Shown here: one piece after another, positions 32,800 to 43,509 of the stretch | Position numbering within the stretch: position 1 is the stretch's first letter | Layout of the letters: the number at the start of each line of letters is the position of its first letter | Origin: Botryosphaeria dothidea | Taxonomy: Eukaryota; Ascomycota; Dothideomycetes; Botryosphaeriales; Botryosphaeriaceae | Length of the DNA stretch: 64,000 nucleotides | Direction of reading: 5' to 3' | NCBI GenBank assembly: GCA_011503125.2 | Contig: WWBZ02000051.1 | Location: forward strand, 1,426,001 to 1,490,000 | Notes under the pieces: generated by a model | Told to the model about the DNA's origin: nothing | The model's database searches: none | Seen by the model: only the letters and a program-made list of their open reading frames with translations | Made by a program: the position numbers and the translations under genes

Positions 32800-34760
32800 A
32801 TGGCCGCCGAGAAGGATTTGGAGAGCAGTCCGGACACCAAGATGGCCAACGAGAAGGCCAGTCTGGAGAAAACTCCATCCATTACCGGCAAATCCATCCT
32901 CGAAGGGGAGGTCATCCAGGAACTCGACCAGGCCGAAGTCTTCCTGCGCGAGAGTGGCTATGATTGGGCTCAGGTCGAGGCCATCCTCAACGACAAGGCC
33001 AAGATGAAGGCCCTTACCCGGAAGGTGGACAAGTGGCTGCTGCCACTGCTGATGGGCACCTACGTCTTGCAGTACATCGACAAGTCGACCACCTCTTACG
33101 GTGCCGTGTTTGACCTACTCACGGAAACCAACATGACTGGAGACCAGTACTCTTGGACTGCTAGTTTGTTCTATTTTGGTAAGTGGTGAACCTTCCGCCG
33201 CATGCATTGCTGCTGATCATCCGCGTAGGATACCTTTTCTGGGAATACCCTGCAAGTTACATTGCCCAACACTGGAGGACTGGAAAGGCTGTCTCGATCA
33301 CAGTGTAAGGCCTATGAAGTGATGGGCTTCATACGATCCGCTAACGTTTCACAGCATATTATGGGCTATGGTACTCATGATCACTGCTGCTTGCGAGAAC
33401 TTCGGCGGCGTGGCCGTGTGCCGTTTCTTCCTGGGATGCTTCGAAGCTCCCATCACTCCTTGTTTCATGCTCATCGTTTCGATGTGGTACTCCAGAGACC
33501 AGCAACCCTTCAGGGCCGGATGCTTCTACTGCTGCAATGGCCTTGGATCAGCCGTAAGTTTGCTTGAAAATTATTGACCTCCCGCTTTTCAGATCTCTGA
33601 CTTCCATTTTGTAGCTCGGCGGTATCTTCACTTACGCGATCGGTCAAATCGACGGCTTCCCCGTATACAAGGCTATCTTCCTCATCTGCGGTTTCATCAC
33701 TCTCATATGGGGTGGAGTCCTCTTCTGGCTTCTCCCGGATAACCCAATGACTGCCAAGAGGTTCACTTTGGAGGAGAAGGCGGCTTTACTAGGTGTTGGC
33801 AGGAGGAATCAGACTGTAGGTATTGTGTAAACCGCTGCCAAAGACATATGACTGACATGCTACAGGGTACGCTAAACCGTACCATCAAGCCGAACCAAAT
33901 CAAGGAGGCTTTCATGGACGTCCAGGTTTGGACTCTGTTCTTCTTTGTCCTGCTCAACGAGCTCATGAACGGTGGTATTGCCAACGTACGTCCAACAATC
34001 TCCGAGAAGATGGAACCAACGCCCGCTGATCCATACATAGTTTGGCAAGCTCATCATCAAGGGTCTCGTCAGTGACCCTCTCGAAACAACTGCCCTGGGT
34101 ATCCCGCAGGGTGGCTTCCAGATCATGTTTGTCCTGTCGGGCGGCTTTTTCGCTTCGTACTTCAAGAACGCCAGAACCATCATCATGGCCCTCTACGTGC
34201 TCCCGACCATCGCCGGCGCCTCCATCCTCTGGAAGATGCCCCGCTCCAACACCATCGGCTGCCTGTTCGGCTACTACATCGTAAGCATTCCTCCGCGCCT
34301 CTCACAGCACCACCAACTAACATTCCCCTCTCCACAGGTTGGCGCCTACGTCGCATCTCTCACTATCGCGCTACAGATGCCTGCCGCCAACGTCGGCGGC
34401 TACACCAAGCGCGTCACTGCCACCGCGTTCGTGTTCCTGGCGTACTGCATCGGCAACATCGTCGGCCCGCACGCCTTCCTGTCCTCGGAAGCCCCTATCT
34501 ACCAGACGGGCATCAAGATGATCCTGGCCTGCTCCTGCTGCCAATTCGGCCTCGCCGTCTTCCTGCGCTTCTGGCTTACCAAGCGCAATGCCGAGCGTGA
34601 CAGGAAGCTCGCCGAGCGCGGCGGTGAGAACGCCGGCGAGGACGAGCCAATGAGGGACCAGACGGATTTCGAGGTGAGTCGGGAGACTGACTGTTTGCGC
34701 TTCAGGAAAATTTTGCTAATGCAGTTGCTGCAGAATCCGGCGTTCCGTTACTCGCTGTGA
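32800..34760 (+). CDS. MFS transporter, Dal5/allantoate-permease-like (ACS family)
   Basis: Eight exons: 32800-33178, 33229-33304, 33355-33553, 33615-33815, 33866-33985, 34041-34280, 34338-34673 and 34734-34760. They give 525 residues, and all junctions keep frame. The anion:cation symporter signature is clear: KVDKWLLPLLMGTYVLQYID before helix 1, FEAPITPCFMLIVSMWYSRD, YAIGQIDGFPVYKAIFLICG, and in the second half NVGGYTKRVTATAFVFLAYC, GNIVGPHAFLSSEAPIY and the C-terminal NPAFRYSL. About 12 helices are expected. Relatives move allantoate, nicotinate, pantothenate or other organic anions across the plasma membrane; the substrate here is unknown. Most introns are 50-61 bp, and the last exon is only 27 nt. 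It is head-to-head with the carboxylesterase. Confidence 0.88.
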
Positions 34761-36198
34761 GACGGCAGTGATGTTGGAGATCTTATGTTTTTGCCTTTTG
34801 TTGTATGAACGGACTGAACTGTGAAATCGAATGCATTGGGAGCATTATGATAGCGCCTCCAAATGATATTCTTTTAGCCGGACAAATCGGCCAGTCTGAC
34901 CACTCCGTCATTATTAAGATGTGTGTGTTCCTCTTGGTTGCCTTTGTGACCACTGCGTCCAACTACTTCATCATTTGCCGTGCTCTTACTCATTTTTACT
35001 CTTCGCATTGATTTGTCATGAAACTTCCCATTTGACTCCTGTCTGACCTGTCATAGCTTTCGTCTTGTTGCTACGCTCGTAGCGCGTACAATTCGCAAGC
35101 AAAGATGGTATTCTCACATTTGTTAACGTCAGAGAAATGCAGTTACATTTCATTTTGTCTCTACGTTCACGCATCCCTTAGACAACTGGAAACGCTCGTC
35201 CAGGATGCTAGCGGTCTTTTCGCCCACGTTGCAACAGCAAGTCGAACGAAGCTCTCCCTGCACGCCCACGCACCGATGACTCCTTCAGCCTACCCGAACA
35301 ACGCGCTCACATGTTGGAAGGCTGTGCAAACCAATACTGCCCGACAATTGAAATGACTCTGCACGGATGATGCGCCCTCCTCCTCGTTGGTCACGCACTG
35401 CCCGGAAAATTAACGTATGCGGAAAGAAGTCACGCTACTGCAGGTGTTGCGCTGCACAGCCTCCTGCATACATACACTACCCTTTCCGCCCCCCTTCGCA
35501 ACGCTTTTCAACCCTAGTCAGTGCGGAATAATCACTGGGCACCAAGTGCTGCGCGAGTGTGCCTTGCAGGTGATCCCTGAGGTGATCGTGCCCTCCGCAG
35601 AAGTTTCAGCGACATTCTACGAAGTTACTTAGCAAAAGTAACGTATCACCCGCGCCTGCCATGGGGAGTCGAAGCATTCGTCTGGCAGTGATTGTAATTC
35701 AGTTAGCCAAACATCTGCGCTCCTACGACTGCTTCAACTTCTCATGAGATCACAGATGTACTGTGATAATCTTTTACAAAAGCCGTGATACATTAGTCGA
35801 AGTCACATGAAGCGCGCTCCTGACAACCTGCAAGATAGAGTTTCCAAACGTATATCATTCGAACCGTCTCAGCTCTTGGCGAGAATGCTCCAACTAAAAG
35901 TAAACGAAAAGGCCATTCAGAGACGACCAAAAACAACAGTACCCCCAGCTTCAATAACTTCCTTGATTGATGCAAACGAATGCCCACTTTCCCTTCCCTG
36001 CTCGTTTTTCGGCGATGCAAAACAAAAACAAACACGAACCTGAAACCCGCAAAATCCCGTATCGAAAGACGCCATGCTTGCAGAGTATCCCGTACGTCCC
36101 AAGTAAGGTATCCATAAACCCCAATCATTCTATAAGACATGATACACAGTGAAAGAAAATAGAAAACCCAGACGCTTTTTTGGCTAGAGCGCGCGATC
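34761..36198. other. Intergenic region between convergent genes
   Basis: About 1.4 kb with 3' ends of the MFS gene (+) and calcipressin (-). Short frames only, AT-rich patches; nothing recognised. Confidence 0.5.
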
Positions 36199-37072
36199 TC
36201 ATGCGGAGTGCATCAGCTCAACGGGCGGCCGCGACGTATGTGCGAGGAGGGGGCGCTGGACGTCCTCCATAGGCGTCATCTCGCCGGGGCTGGCGGTAGT
36301 GTCCTCGACGGCGATGGCGGGAAGATCGGGGCTGTCGCCGTGGTCGTCCGGGTGGTAGACGATGGTGGCGCTGCCGCTGCGCTGCCTCCTGACGTCAACG
36401 GGGCTGATCGGGCTCTTGCCGTCCATGTCCGAATCGACGGGGCTCTGGGGCAGTGCGTCGGGGCGGGCGTGCAGCTTGGCCAGGGCGGCGGCCAGATCCT
36501 CGGCGTGCACCTCCTTGTTGGGCGGGTCCTCGTTGCGCACCTCCCACCCGTGCGGCGGCGACGGCGGCGGCGAGATGAAGAAGAGCTTGTCGCTCTTGGG
36601 CAGCGGCAGGTGCTGGTCCGTCGGGTTCAGCGGCGTGTGCGTGCCGAAATAGACGCGCACGCGGTCGCCCATGATGGTCTCGCCGTCCAGCTTCTGCTTG
36701 ATCGTCATGGCCGAGGGGGTATCGAAGAAGGAGACTACGATGCGACGGAACGAGCGCAGGGGAGCCCAGGTGTGTACGTTCGCATGCGAGTTGATCAGGT
36801 CGCGGAGAGTAACGAGGTTCGCAGGGTGGAAGATGGAGGCATCTTGCAGATTCTAAAGTATTGGAGTTAGTCGGACGTTGGAGCAAGGGGAGCGGTGAAG
36901 GGGCAAAACGTACGGTGATGAGGAGAGTGTTCGAGGGTGGCGAGGGAGTGATGAGCGGTGGCAGGTCGGACAGGTCGATAGAGAGGTTAGGTGAGCGGCG
37001 ACCGCGCGAACACGAGAAGGAGGAGCCAGTGCTGGAGGCGCGAGAGCGCGGAGGCGATAGTTGCGCAGCCAT
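36199..37072 (-). CDS. Calcipressin (regulator of calcineurin)
   Basis: Minus-strand exons 37072-36914 and 36852-36199 give 270 residues. An N-terminal Ser/Arg-rich segment leads to an RRM-like domain (LPPLITPSPPSNTLLIT; FHPANLVTLRDLINSHANVH; SFRRIVVSFFDTPSAMTIKQ; GDRVRVYFGTHTPLN). The calcipressin signature follows: KLFFISPPPSPPHGWEVRNE. In animals and yeast (RCAN/Rcn1) the ISPPxSPP segment, once phosphorylated, contacts calcineurin, with both inhibitory and stimulatory effects; fungal members (CbpA in Aspergillus) act in calcium and cell-wall stress signalling. The Ser/Pro-rich C-terminal tail has further proline-directed sites. The 61-bp intron has a GTACGT donor and TTAG acceptor. Confidence 0.9.
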
Positions 37073-37774
37073 ATTCGGGAGTCGTTTGAACGGTGCAGAT
37101 GCGCGAGCGGATTGCGCAGGTGGTAGGTGGTGATGATAAGGGCGTTCGCGAAGCTGGAAGACGGGGGCAGTGATCCAAGCGGGCGAGTACTGGACAACGC
37201 GGGGTGGTGGAAAGCGCTGGATGTGTGCTGCATGGTCTAGGTTAGCGGTGAACCGGGTGTGAAGTAGTAGGCGGCGCGGTCGTACCTTTCAGGAACCTGA
37301 ACCAGGTGCGGAAGGTGCAGGCGGGGGTCGGGCTGAAGTCTTGTGGTGGTCTGGATCAGGAACGGCAGTGGTGGGGAGGGCGTGGGTAGGTTTTATAATG
37401 GGGGAGTGTATCATGTAGCACGCAGCTTGGTGGCTGAGCTGGTCGGCGGCCGAATGGCGGGCTCGGGTGGACCATGCTCTCGAGCGGCTTGGCTGCTGGC
37501 GCTTAGCCTGCGCTGCCCGCCTCTCCACAGGCATTCTAGACGACACAGCCTCCCACCCGGCCCTTGGCCGCATCAGACTCCCGCACCACTCCGCCTCCAG
37601 TCAATCAGCGCTGCACGCCACCGCCCAAGACACGGCGAAAGCTCAGATTTTCTCCGCGCCCTCCGCTCTTGGCCGTTTGAGCGCTGCCTGCGACCCAAGA
37701 CCGCCTCGTCGCGCGCGTCTGAGAGAGCCTGTCACTGCGCCCCCCGTAGCAACGCCTTGCACGGCGCTATTCGC
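37073..37774. other. Intergenic region upstream of calcipressin
   Basis: 0.7 kb, GC-rich, with low-complexity frames on both strands. It presumably carries the calcipressin promoter and leader. No convincing gene. Confidence 0.45.
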
Positions 37775-37855
37775 GAGGAGTGGAAGCATTCACCCGGGCG
37801 CAAGTGTATCGGATTTCTAGTGACAAAGCCATCCGGGCGAATGCTTCCACTCCTC
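37775..37855. repeat. 23-bp inverted repeat with 35-nt loop
   Basis: Arms 37775-37797 and 37833-37855 are reverse complements at 22 of 23 positions (mismatch A at 37792 against C at 37838). The spacer is 37798-37832. It lies in non-coding DNA between two minus-strand genes and could form a strong hairpin or cruciform in DNA or RNA. Confidence 0.9.
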
Positions 37856-37891
37856 ATGAATTGATCTTTTCCCAACGGTACCACGGTAGAA

Positions 37892-37913
37892 CCTTTTCAG
37901 GGTCCTGAAAAGG
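37892..37913. repeat. 10-bp perfect palindromic repeat
   Basis: CCTTTTCAGG at 37892-37901 and its exact reverse complement at 37904-37913, separated by two bases. This is typical in size of a dimeric protein-binding site or the core of a small inverted element. Confidence 0.9.
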
Positions 37914-37979
37914 AAAGTGGAACCCCTACTGCTGTTGATCAATCCACCCTTACCACCTCGTCCTACTCCTCCACCGACC

Positions 37980-38006
37980 TTTGTGAAAATGCATTTTGTT
38001 CACAAA
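37980..38006. repeat. 8-bp inverted repeat
   Basis: TTTGTGAA at 37980-37987 and TTCACAAA at 37999-38006 with an 11-nt spacer; third inverted repeat within 235 bp. Confidence 0.8.
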
Positions 38007-38707
38007 ATCCTTGTCCAACCCGAGCAACTCTGCACCTAGATGTCAGCCGGACATTCGTCGCCTGTATCAGTATCAGTATTTGGGCCGTCCCCGCCCTTGT
38101 CTGCAGCTCTATTTGGGCTGTCGCCACCGTGAATGCCGCGCTTATCTCCACGCAAAGGCCGCGGTCAAAACCCCCAGCAGACCCTTCGATGGATTCTCAG
38201 ATAATTGCCCCCCACAAACACGTAGCATTCCTTCGCAAACGATCCAACAAACGCGCAAGCTGTGGCCGCTTCGCACGAGCCAATTGTCCCCGCAGTTGGC
38301 CCGCCAAAGGGGGCGCCTGGCAGCGGCACGCCTCCGATACGACGATCTGAGGGAAGACAGCGTAATCCGATACGCTTTCCGAGCGCAGAAGGCGGCTATG
38401 TACAATTCCGATTGTTGGCGTTGGTTGACTTCGTTGAATGCGATCGGGCGAGCAGAGCAGGGAGGCAGTCGTCTGGATTGTAATCTTAACATCTGAGCCA
38501 CCGGAATGACCGCTTCAGCAACGGCTTTGAGTTGATCTTGTTTCGGCTGTTCACGATGATTGTCTTTGGCGCTAAACGCCGGCTGCAACACTCCCGGGAA
38601 TGACCCTAGCCCCCCCGCGCCTCACATCCAATAGTGTCCTGCCCTTTGTCTCGTCACCCCCACAAGGAGGCTTATACTTCCAATCAGTTGAGGCATTATT
38701 CGCACAG
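38007..38707. other. Intergenic region
   Basis: About 0.7 kb between the inverted-repeat cluster and the 3' end of the dehydrogenase gene. Open frames on both strands look like chance; no recognisable product. Confidence 0.45.
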
Positions 38708-40053
38708 CTAAGCCTTAACCCTGACCACCACCTTGCCAAAGTGCCCGCCCGAGAACAGATACTGCAAGGCCTCTTTGGACGAGTCAAAATCGAATACCCT
38801 GTCGATCACTGGATGGATCTCGTGCTTTCTGTAGAAATCGCACATCTCCTCAAACCGCTCGCGCGGCCCGTTGAGGATACCCTTGAGCGTCACATTACGC
38901 CTCAGGGCCAAGACGTTCACGTTCGTCCTGTCGCCCGGCTCGTCTTCCTTGCCTGACAGGTAACCGATGGAATTGATCAGGCCTCCAAAGGCAACCGCGT
39001 CAAACGACTTCCGCAGCGTGCGCGCACCGCCGCACTCGAGGATGATGTCCGCGCCCTCGTCTTGCGTGAGTTTCATGACCTCGTCCTGCCACTCCGGATT
39101 GCTGCGGTAGTTGATCAGGTAGTCCGCGCCAAGGCTCTGCGCCTTCTTGAGCTTGTCATCCGACGAAGAAGTCACGATGACTTTTGACGTCATTAGCACT
39201 CGTTCATTCCGCGATTGTTGGACCACAAGGAAGACGAAGGAGAAGAACAAGATCCCCGTCACTCGAACAGCGCATCGCAGAATGCGGGATGTTCAAGATG
39301 ACAGCTCTGACAGGCAACGCCTCTGTACACGAGACTGGCTTGGCTTAATTATGCATACGAGAAATGACAACTTACCCTTTGCGCCACTCGCTTTCGCTAT
39401 CTGCAGTCCGCTGATGGACACGCCTCCCGTTCCCTGGAGCAACACGACCTCTCCCTCGCCACCAGGGTGGCCGAGCGGCCGCATGCCGTTGATGGACATC
39501 CACGCCGTGACCGCAGCAATCGGCAAGCACGAACCCTCCTCGTCGGTCATGTACTCGGGTACCTTGACCAAGCCGTAGCTCGGGAAGACGCGGTGGGTCT
39601 GCAAGACACCGTCCAGCGGCAGACCGAGGCCGGCCGCCATATGGTGCGCCTTGACCTGGCCAGTCAGGTGCGTCTGGTTGAAGATGGAGACGACGCGATC
39701 GCCGACCTTCCACGGGACCGTCGCTGAGCCTTCGCCCACGGCCGTGACGACGCCACACATGTCGGCGCACGGGACGAGAGGCTTGGGCGGGCCGTCCTCG
39801 ACGGTCTTGTGGTGCTTGTACAGCCCCATGGAGACTGCGCGCATCCGGGATCAGCGACTATGCTCTCTCCGCAAGCATGTCCGAAAGGGGAAATTTTAGA
39901 CAGACCTTCTGTGTCGCGGTAGTTGAGCGACACGGCCCGGACCTCGACCAGGACCTCGTCCTTGCCGGGCTTCGGCAGCGGCGCCGTGCCCTGGTACACT
40001 TTGTCCAGCCCGTCCTGCAGGGTCAGCCACTGCTTGACCTGGGTCTCAGCCAT
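38708..40053 (-). CDS. Medium-chain dehydrogenase/reductase, quinone-oxidoreductase-like
   Basis: Minus-strand exons 40053-39906, 39834-39376 and 39180-38708 give 359 residues. GroES-like N-terminal domain (DEVLVEVRAVSLNYRDTEVS; LVPCADMCGVVTAVGEGSAT; WKVGDRVVSIF), then a Rossmann domain with GEGEVVLLQGTGGVSISGLQ and IVTSSSDDKLKKAQSLGADY. The structural-zinc cysteine cluster of classical alcohol dehydrogenases is absent, so a zinc-independent NAD(P)H quinone-oxidoreductase-like enzyme is likely; substrate unknown. Splicing restores family sequence at both joins (NYRDTE to VSMGLY; GAK to VIVTSSS). The second intron is 194 bp, long for this locus, and holds a TGACGTCA at 39185-39192 close to its acceptor. 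It is divergent from RPB3. Confidence 0.85.
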
Positions 40054-41357
40054 TGTGATAATGCCTTGCGGAAGCGAATTGGAAGCGCTGCTGTTTGCGG
40101 AAGGTTGATAGAGCAGATGCAGAGCAGCGGGACGAAAAGTAGCAGCGATGTTAACCCCGGAGGTAAAAGGTGATTACTCTTCCGTTAGTACATTTGGTCT
40201 CAGCAGTGGGGTTGCCCCAAGCCATTACTAAGCATTGATATCCAGTCGGACCGGGTATCGAGCCCGATAGGGATGCATCGAAGTGCCGACATTACACATC
40301 GGCAGTCGATTTCCCGGTTTTAGCGTCCTGTTACGTGAAACGAGGGGTTATAGTGGAGTAGAGCCGGTTCTATCTTAGCTCCTCGACGTATTTGCTATTA
40401 AGAAGTCGCATTTTCGACCATCACTTCCAACACTTCATATGCGTGTCCGCGATTGTGGGGAGGCGAGCTTGACGGGGCAAGCGTTCTGGGCGCGACGTCA
40501 CTATTCGCTACCGGCAGATCTTCGTGCTTCAGCCACTGCCAAGGCTCCAGCCACATTGCCGAATCTCGGGTGGATCGTTGTGGCTGTTGAGTTTTGCTCG
40601 GCCACTCCGAGCTTCGTCATTGTCTTCATGTGCAGTCAGCCCAATTGCGTGTACCGAGATGGCTCATTCGAAAGCAATCTCAGCTTCTAATGCTGAGCAT
40701 CCCCATTCTGGTCATGTTCGTCCGAAACTGGGCCCCTCGGCCGGCCCGTCATCAAATTCGGAAAGCTGGTGACCTCTGAGTAAGAACGCAACACAGTCGC
40801 ACTACAGCTGATCAGATTGGCTATAGATCTTCGGCATCTAATAACACTCAACATTATTACCAGGTGAATGGTCTAGATACGCAAAGTTTCCTCCAATCTA
40901 CAAAAAGGAAGCTTACTAATGGCTGGTTATTTCTTATGCAAAATAGTGCGGAGGTAGATGGCTGAATGATTTAGCGTATCCCTCTAATCTTGAAGTGGTA
41001 TTCGGAAGCTTAGAAAGGAAGAACGACGATCGACTGAGGTTCGAGGTCGAAGATGCGCGCTGCACCTGCGCTGCGGCTCTGCCTGCAGGGATGCGTTGCG
41101 GCTGGGGGCCCGTGCGCAGGCTTTGAGCGCGGATGCCGGTGACGATTCCCAAGTGACAACTCCACGCCTTTCTTTCAACGCCTGCGGGGGCATTGCGACG
41201 ACAACCCTCACCCAACACCCGCTGCGCCCCCTCCTCAACCTTTTGTGAAACGTCCAGCTCCGCCCGTACCGCCTTCGCCGAGCCTTCTTCCTCAACAGCC
41301 GAATCGTACGCAGCCATCTCCTTCACGCGTCCGGCCGAGACGCCTTCCGCCGCAACC
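40054..41357. other. Divergent intergenic region, dehydrogenase / RPB3
   Basis: 1.3 kb. An 83-codon plus-strand frame at 40439-40690 has no recognisable domain and is not called. It presumably contains both promoters. Confidence 0.5.
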
Positions 41358-42542
41358 ATGGACTACGACATGCTGGGCATGGATGCCGTCGATGGCATCC
41401 AGGTCAAGATCCGCGAGGTGAGCCTGGCCTGCCGCTCTCCCCCATCCTCCCCACGAGCTCTCGCCACTGACACCACGCGCGCCTCGCGTAGGCCGACGAC
41501 ACCGCCATCGACTTCGTGCTCAAGAATGTCGACCTCGCCTTCGCCAACTCCCTGCGCCGGGTGATGCTCGCCGAGATCCCGACCATGGCCATCGACCTGG
41601 TCGAAGTCGAGAAGAACACATCGGTGCTGGCCGACGAGTTCATCTGCCACCGTCTGGGGCTGATCCCACTCAACTCGCGCGGCTGCGAGGACGTCGTGTA
41701 CACGCGCGACTGCGACTGCGAGCAGTACTGCGAGAACTGCAGCGTGCTGCTGACGCTCAACGCGCGCTGCACCGGCGACGAGGTCATGGCCGTCTACGCG
41801 CGCGACCTGCAGGTCTCCGCCACGCGTGCCAACGAGTGGGTCGGCACGCCCGTCATCAAGGACCCCAACGGCCACGGCGCCATCATCTGCAAGCTGCGCA
41901 AGGGGCAGGAGCTCAAGATGCGCTGCATCGCCAAGAAGGGCATCGCTAAGGAGCATGCAAAGTGGGCGCCCACCTCGGCCATCGGCTTCGAGTACGACCC
42001 GCACAACAAGCTGCGCCACCTGGAATATTGGTTCGAAGACGATCCGTCGAAGGAATGGTGAGTTATGCGCACACGTTCTCTCCCCCCCCCCCCCTCTCCT
42101 CCATATATCATCAAAAGTCAAGAGAGAAGCTAAAACTCAACCACCAACCAGGCCCATCTCCGACAACGCAAACTTCGAAGGCGATCCGCCACAGGAAGGC
42201 GAGCCCTTCAACTACGACGCCGTTCCCGGCCAGTTCTACTTCAACCTCGAGACCGTCGGCGGCCTCGAGCCCGACACCATCATGCTGCAGGGCGTCAAGG
42301 TGCTGCAGCAGAAGCTGGCCGAGGTCATCGGCGAGCTGACGGGCGGCGACCGCGGCGGCATGGACGGCGCATACGGCGGCGGGCCCCGCAGCCCCGACCT
42401 CAACGGCGGCGCCGGCACCGCGTACGGCGGTGGCATGGACCAAGGGTACACGACCCCCTATGGTGGTCCAGGCGGCAACGCAAGCGTCTGGGGCGGTGCT
42501 GCCACGCCCTTCGGCGCCCAACCGTACGGTGGCGGTTACTGA
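41358..42542 (+). CDS. RPB3: RNA polymerase II subunit Rpb3
   Basis: Exons 41358-41417, 41492-42057 and 42152-42542 give 338 residues. Third-largest Pol II subunit, pairing with Rpb11 in the alpha-like assembly platform. Seen in order: [20 protein letters not shown], the alpha-motif [32 protein letters not shown], the zinc-binding loop [10 protein letters not shown], and [19 protein letters not shown]. The conserved C-terminal dimerisation helix follows [21 protein letters not shown] Gly/Tyr-rich low-complexity tail of about 60 residues ([20 protein letters not shown]) comes after it, as in many filamentous fungi. Intron 1 begins after 60 coding nt. Intron 2 (94 bp) contains a run of 13 cytosines. 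Confidence 0.95.
42082..42094 (+). repeat. Poly-C run in RPB3 intron 2
   Basis: Thirteen consecutive C residues inside the 94-bp intron, 57 nt before the acceptor. Mutation- and sequencing-error-prone, but not coding. Confidence 0.9.
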
Positions 42543-43509
42543 GTTTTCTAGGACGTGGCTTAGGAGGGGGAGAAATGACACCACGTATGAGATATGAAGA
42601 GGCAAAAGCAAAAAAGACGAAATTCAGCCGGCCACAGCACTCGGGTTTCAAAGGGAATTTTCCGCGTTCCGGTAACAGGGGCGGAAGAAATGAAAGATTG
42701 CATTGCTGGAACGGCGTAAGAAGGCGTAATGATACACCCACGAGTATACCACGTGCTGGGGGAGAAAGCTTGGGACTGCTGGAGATGCATCGGGAGACAG
42801 CAGCGCGGAGGTTTGATCGGAACGGGGTAGGAAACGATGATCTTGAAAGTTTATCAAAAAGGCTCGAGATACCACGAATACAAAGAAAAAGGCCTCTGGA
42901 TTAGGGAGGCTATGCTAGATCAACTTTTTATTCAAATCATTGTGCCACGTGTGTCTGAAGAGGTTTATTTGTAGACGCGTACGTTCTAGAAACACGTGTC
43001 ATTCACTTGCGCGTTCGCACATACGAAATTTACGCGTAAGATGCTCTGCCGACGATCACCTCGTCACCAGCTTAAATGGTTAGATAGACTGGAGCTCTTG
43101 AACTTAGTCATCTTCTACCTTGAGTCAAGACATACGGGACGAGTACCTAATCTGTCAAAGCGCGTGCTTTTGGATCACCACACCATGGCCCAGTTTAACC
43201 GTCCTCCCGAAAGCAAGGAGGTAGGACGCGCGAAGCAGACAGAACTGAATCTGTAATGGACATACTGACACGAAGAGCAACAACGGAAACCTGCTTTTTT
43301 CTTTCTGAAGTAGTGCTACACATAAAAGAAACCACTGAATCGAAAGAAGAAAAAGAAGCTTATCATCTGCATTAACCTATCTTGCTCGGCAGTTGGGATG
43401 TCTGTATCCATCTTCACCAACCTCGCTCACATAGACTGTCGTCATCTATAACCCTTCACACAGTCCATACCATGCTCATTCTTTCGTTATCTCCGACAGT
43501 CCAATATTT
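42543..43509. other. Intergenic region between convergent genes
   Basis: About 1 kb with 3' ends of RPB3 (+) and SEC31 (-). It contains two ACACGTGT-type CACGTG sites near 42950-43000; otherwise only short frames. Confidence 0.5.

Noticed and set aside
40439..40690. 83-codon frame upstream of RPB3
   Set aside because: No recognisable family, and it lies in the promoter region of two divergent genes; not supportable.
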